The translations under genes and the position numbers were made by a program. DNA of 23,466 nt, from the NCBI GenBank assembly GCA_019058515.1, contig JAHPYY010000163.1, forward strand, positions 1-23,466, read 5' to 3'. This DNA comes from Promethearchaeota archaeon (GTDB lineage: Archaea > Asgardarchaeota > Lokiarchaeia > Sigynarchaeales > SOKP01). Within the stretch, counting starts at the first letter, position 1. Every line of letters starts with the position of its first letter. A model generated the notes under the pieces. It made no database searches and was not told the origin of the DNA. It saw only the letters and a list, made by a program, of their open reading frames with translations. This document shows positions 22,482-23,466 of this stretch, one piece after another.

Positions 22482-23111
22482 ATGACGGTTAGAAGACGAA
22501 GATATCAAATTTCTCATTACGGAGACAGATCTAAAATTTTAACAAATCTCGCGTATATTAGTTTTTCTTTTTCCTTAATTTATTATTTACTTCATATCGG
22601 TTTAATCGATATTCTGAATACTTGTTTTAAGTTAAGCACCTTAGATATGATTACAAGTATCCCTGATTCTTTTGAGGGTGGTGGATATCTTATTAACGCA
22701 GGTATAGCAATAATTTTTGCTGTAATTTCTATTTATTTTTTATTAAAATACGATCAGAATTTTAAAGTGACTCTACAAAAAAACTTCCCATTTTTGTCTT
22801 TTTCTTTAATAGTTTTTTTGATAGTTTCTATTTTTTCAATAATTATGACATATGACTTTATAAGAATCTTTTTAGAAGTGTACCCTTTAAATGAATCTAT
22901 CTTAGCTTATATTTTTTGGATTAGAGTACTTATTGTAATGTTTTTTATAGTTTCGATATTCATTAACTCTTTTTGTTTTGGATTTTTATTTTTTAGCCAC
23001 TAAAAATGGTCCAAAAATTCTATACTTCCATTAATACTTGGATGTTTAATATTAGGAATTACTCATATTACTGCAATTTCGATATTTCTTTTGCATTCAA
23101 ATATCCAATAA
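22482..23111 (+). pseudogene. Multi-TM membrane protein interrupted by in-frame TAA
   Basis: The first 173 residues have a basic start ('MTVRRRRYQISHYGDR') and about four hydrophobic segments ('LAYISFSFSLIYYLLHI', 'LINAGIAIIFAVISIYFLL', 'FLSFSLIVFLIVSIFSII', 'VLIVMFFIVSIFINSF'), ending F-S-H then TAA (23001-23003). The same frame continues with 'KWSKNSILPLILGCLILGI' and a further hydrophobic run to a TAA at 23109-23111, which looks like one more TM helix. One change (for example CAA to TAA) would explain the stop. The first four helices may still form a functional shorter protein. No family recognised. It follows the nuclease-like gene by about 106 nt and has its own TATA-like box. Confidence 0.6.
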
Positions 23112-23183
23112 TATAGTTGGAATTCTCGAAATTATCCTTATTTAAAATTTTATTCAAATAAGACCAATTATACTTAAATATTT

Positions 23184-23450
23184 CTAACCTTGCGAATCGT
23201 GATAATTTTCGTCCCATTCCTTAATCGTAAGCGCTAAGTTTAGAAATTTATTTTCGAGATTTAAAATAGTAGCGTACTCGTGCAAATACCGGTATGGAGT
23301 AAAGAATAAGACCTCTATTCTTCCTTTTAACGGGAGCCATCTACTACGAGAGATCTCCTCGATAAGGTGAGCTCCAGTTTTGTTCCATCGATTACAAAGA
23401 GAATTTAAAACCATGTATATTCCAATTGTGGGAATTTTTTTATCTTTCAT
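23184..23450 (-). CDS. Small protein of unknown function
   Basis: 88 aa, complete within the window: ATG at 23450, stop at 23184. It has a basic start ('MKDKKIPTIGIYMVLNSL') and a mixed helical body rich in Trp, Tyr and Leu ('RSRWLPLKGRIEVLFFTPY', 'LNLENKFLNLALTIKEWDEN'). There are no cysteine pairs and no TM segment. AGGTAA lies about 10 nt before the ATG. I cannot name a family. It is transcribed towards the interrupted membrane gene and leaves a 70-nt AT-rich gap. Confidence 0.5.
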   Translation of the reverse strand: MKDKKIPTIGIYMVLNSLCNRWNKTGAHLIEEISRSRWLPLKGRIEVLFFTPYRYLHEYATILNLENKFLNLALTIKEWDENYHDSQG

Positions 23451-23466
23451 TTTTATGGAATTACCT

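Overview
The window looks like archaeal DNA, most probably from an Asgard archaeon of the Lokiarchaeia type. It is AT-rich and short genes are packed tightly. Many starts have a TATA-like box about 21-31 nt upstream and no leader, others have an archaeal GGTGA Shine-Dalgarno, and oligo-T tracts follow several stops. The leucine-rich-repeat protein at 16623-17804 carries the N-terminal domain ('EFWGHCSNLQAWYE...LLHSNLAFPLLKKL') that I associate with Lokiarchaeal LRR proteins, and a full Hsp90 is present, which is uncommon in Archaea. This assignment rests on recalled family patterns, not on a search.

Layout. (1) 1-1520: two flavodoxin-like paralogues on the minus strand, both with a broken reading frame. 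(2) 1521-5444: hsp90 (minus), divergent from an AHSA1/SRPBCC-domain gene (plus), followed by a DEAD-box helicase. (3) 5468-6548: a minus-strand pair, a 7-TM protein and a 91-aa soluble protein. (4) 6767-8408: a 2[4Fe-4S] ferredoxin, a GbsR/MarR-type regulator and a divergent zinc-ribbon SAM methyltransferase. (5) 8429-11354: a minus-strand operon of four tandem paralogous membrane proteins ending in a winged-helix regulator. (6) 11505-15907: a minus-strand cluster of a 2-TM peptide, a CPBP (CAAX-type) membrane protease, an ABC ATPase, an ABC-2 permease and a TM/zinc-ribbon protein. (7) 15908-16622: gene-free DNA with nested inverted repeats. (8) 16623-23450: the LRR protein, an unrecognised protein of about 1260 aa, a PD-(D/E)XK-like nuclease overlapping it head to head, a multi-TM gene with an in-frame stop, and a small unknown gene.

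The most unusual observation concerns translation starts. Three minus-strand genes (ABC ATPase, TM/zinc-ribbon protein, winged-helix regulator) have protein-like sequence running 5' of every ATG/GTG/TTG. In each, the only well-placed initiation codon is ATA, ATA or ATC, exactly 6 nt after a GGTGA or GGGGA motif. Two more genes have a possible ATT start. This is either real AUH initiation or point errors/mutations in the sequence. The window also has one frameshift and two in-frame stops elsewhere, so raw-read checking matters.

The second notable item is the divergent arrangement of hsp90 and an AHSA1-domain gene, with a palindrome inside the hsp90 promoter.
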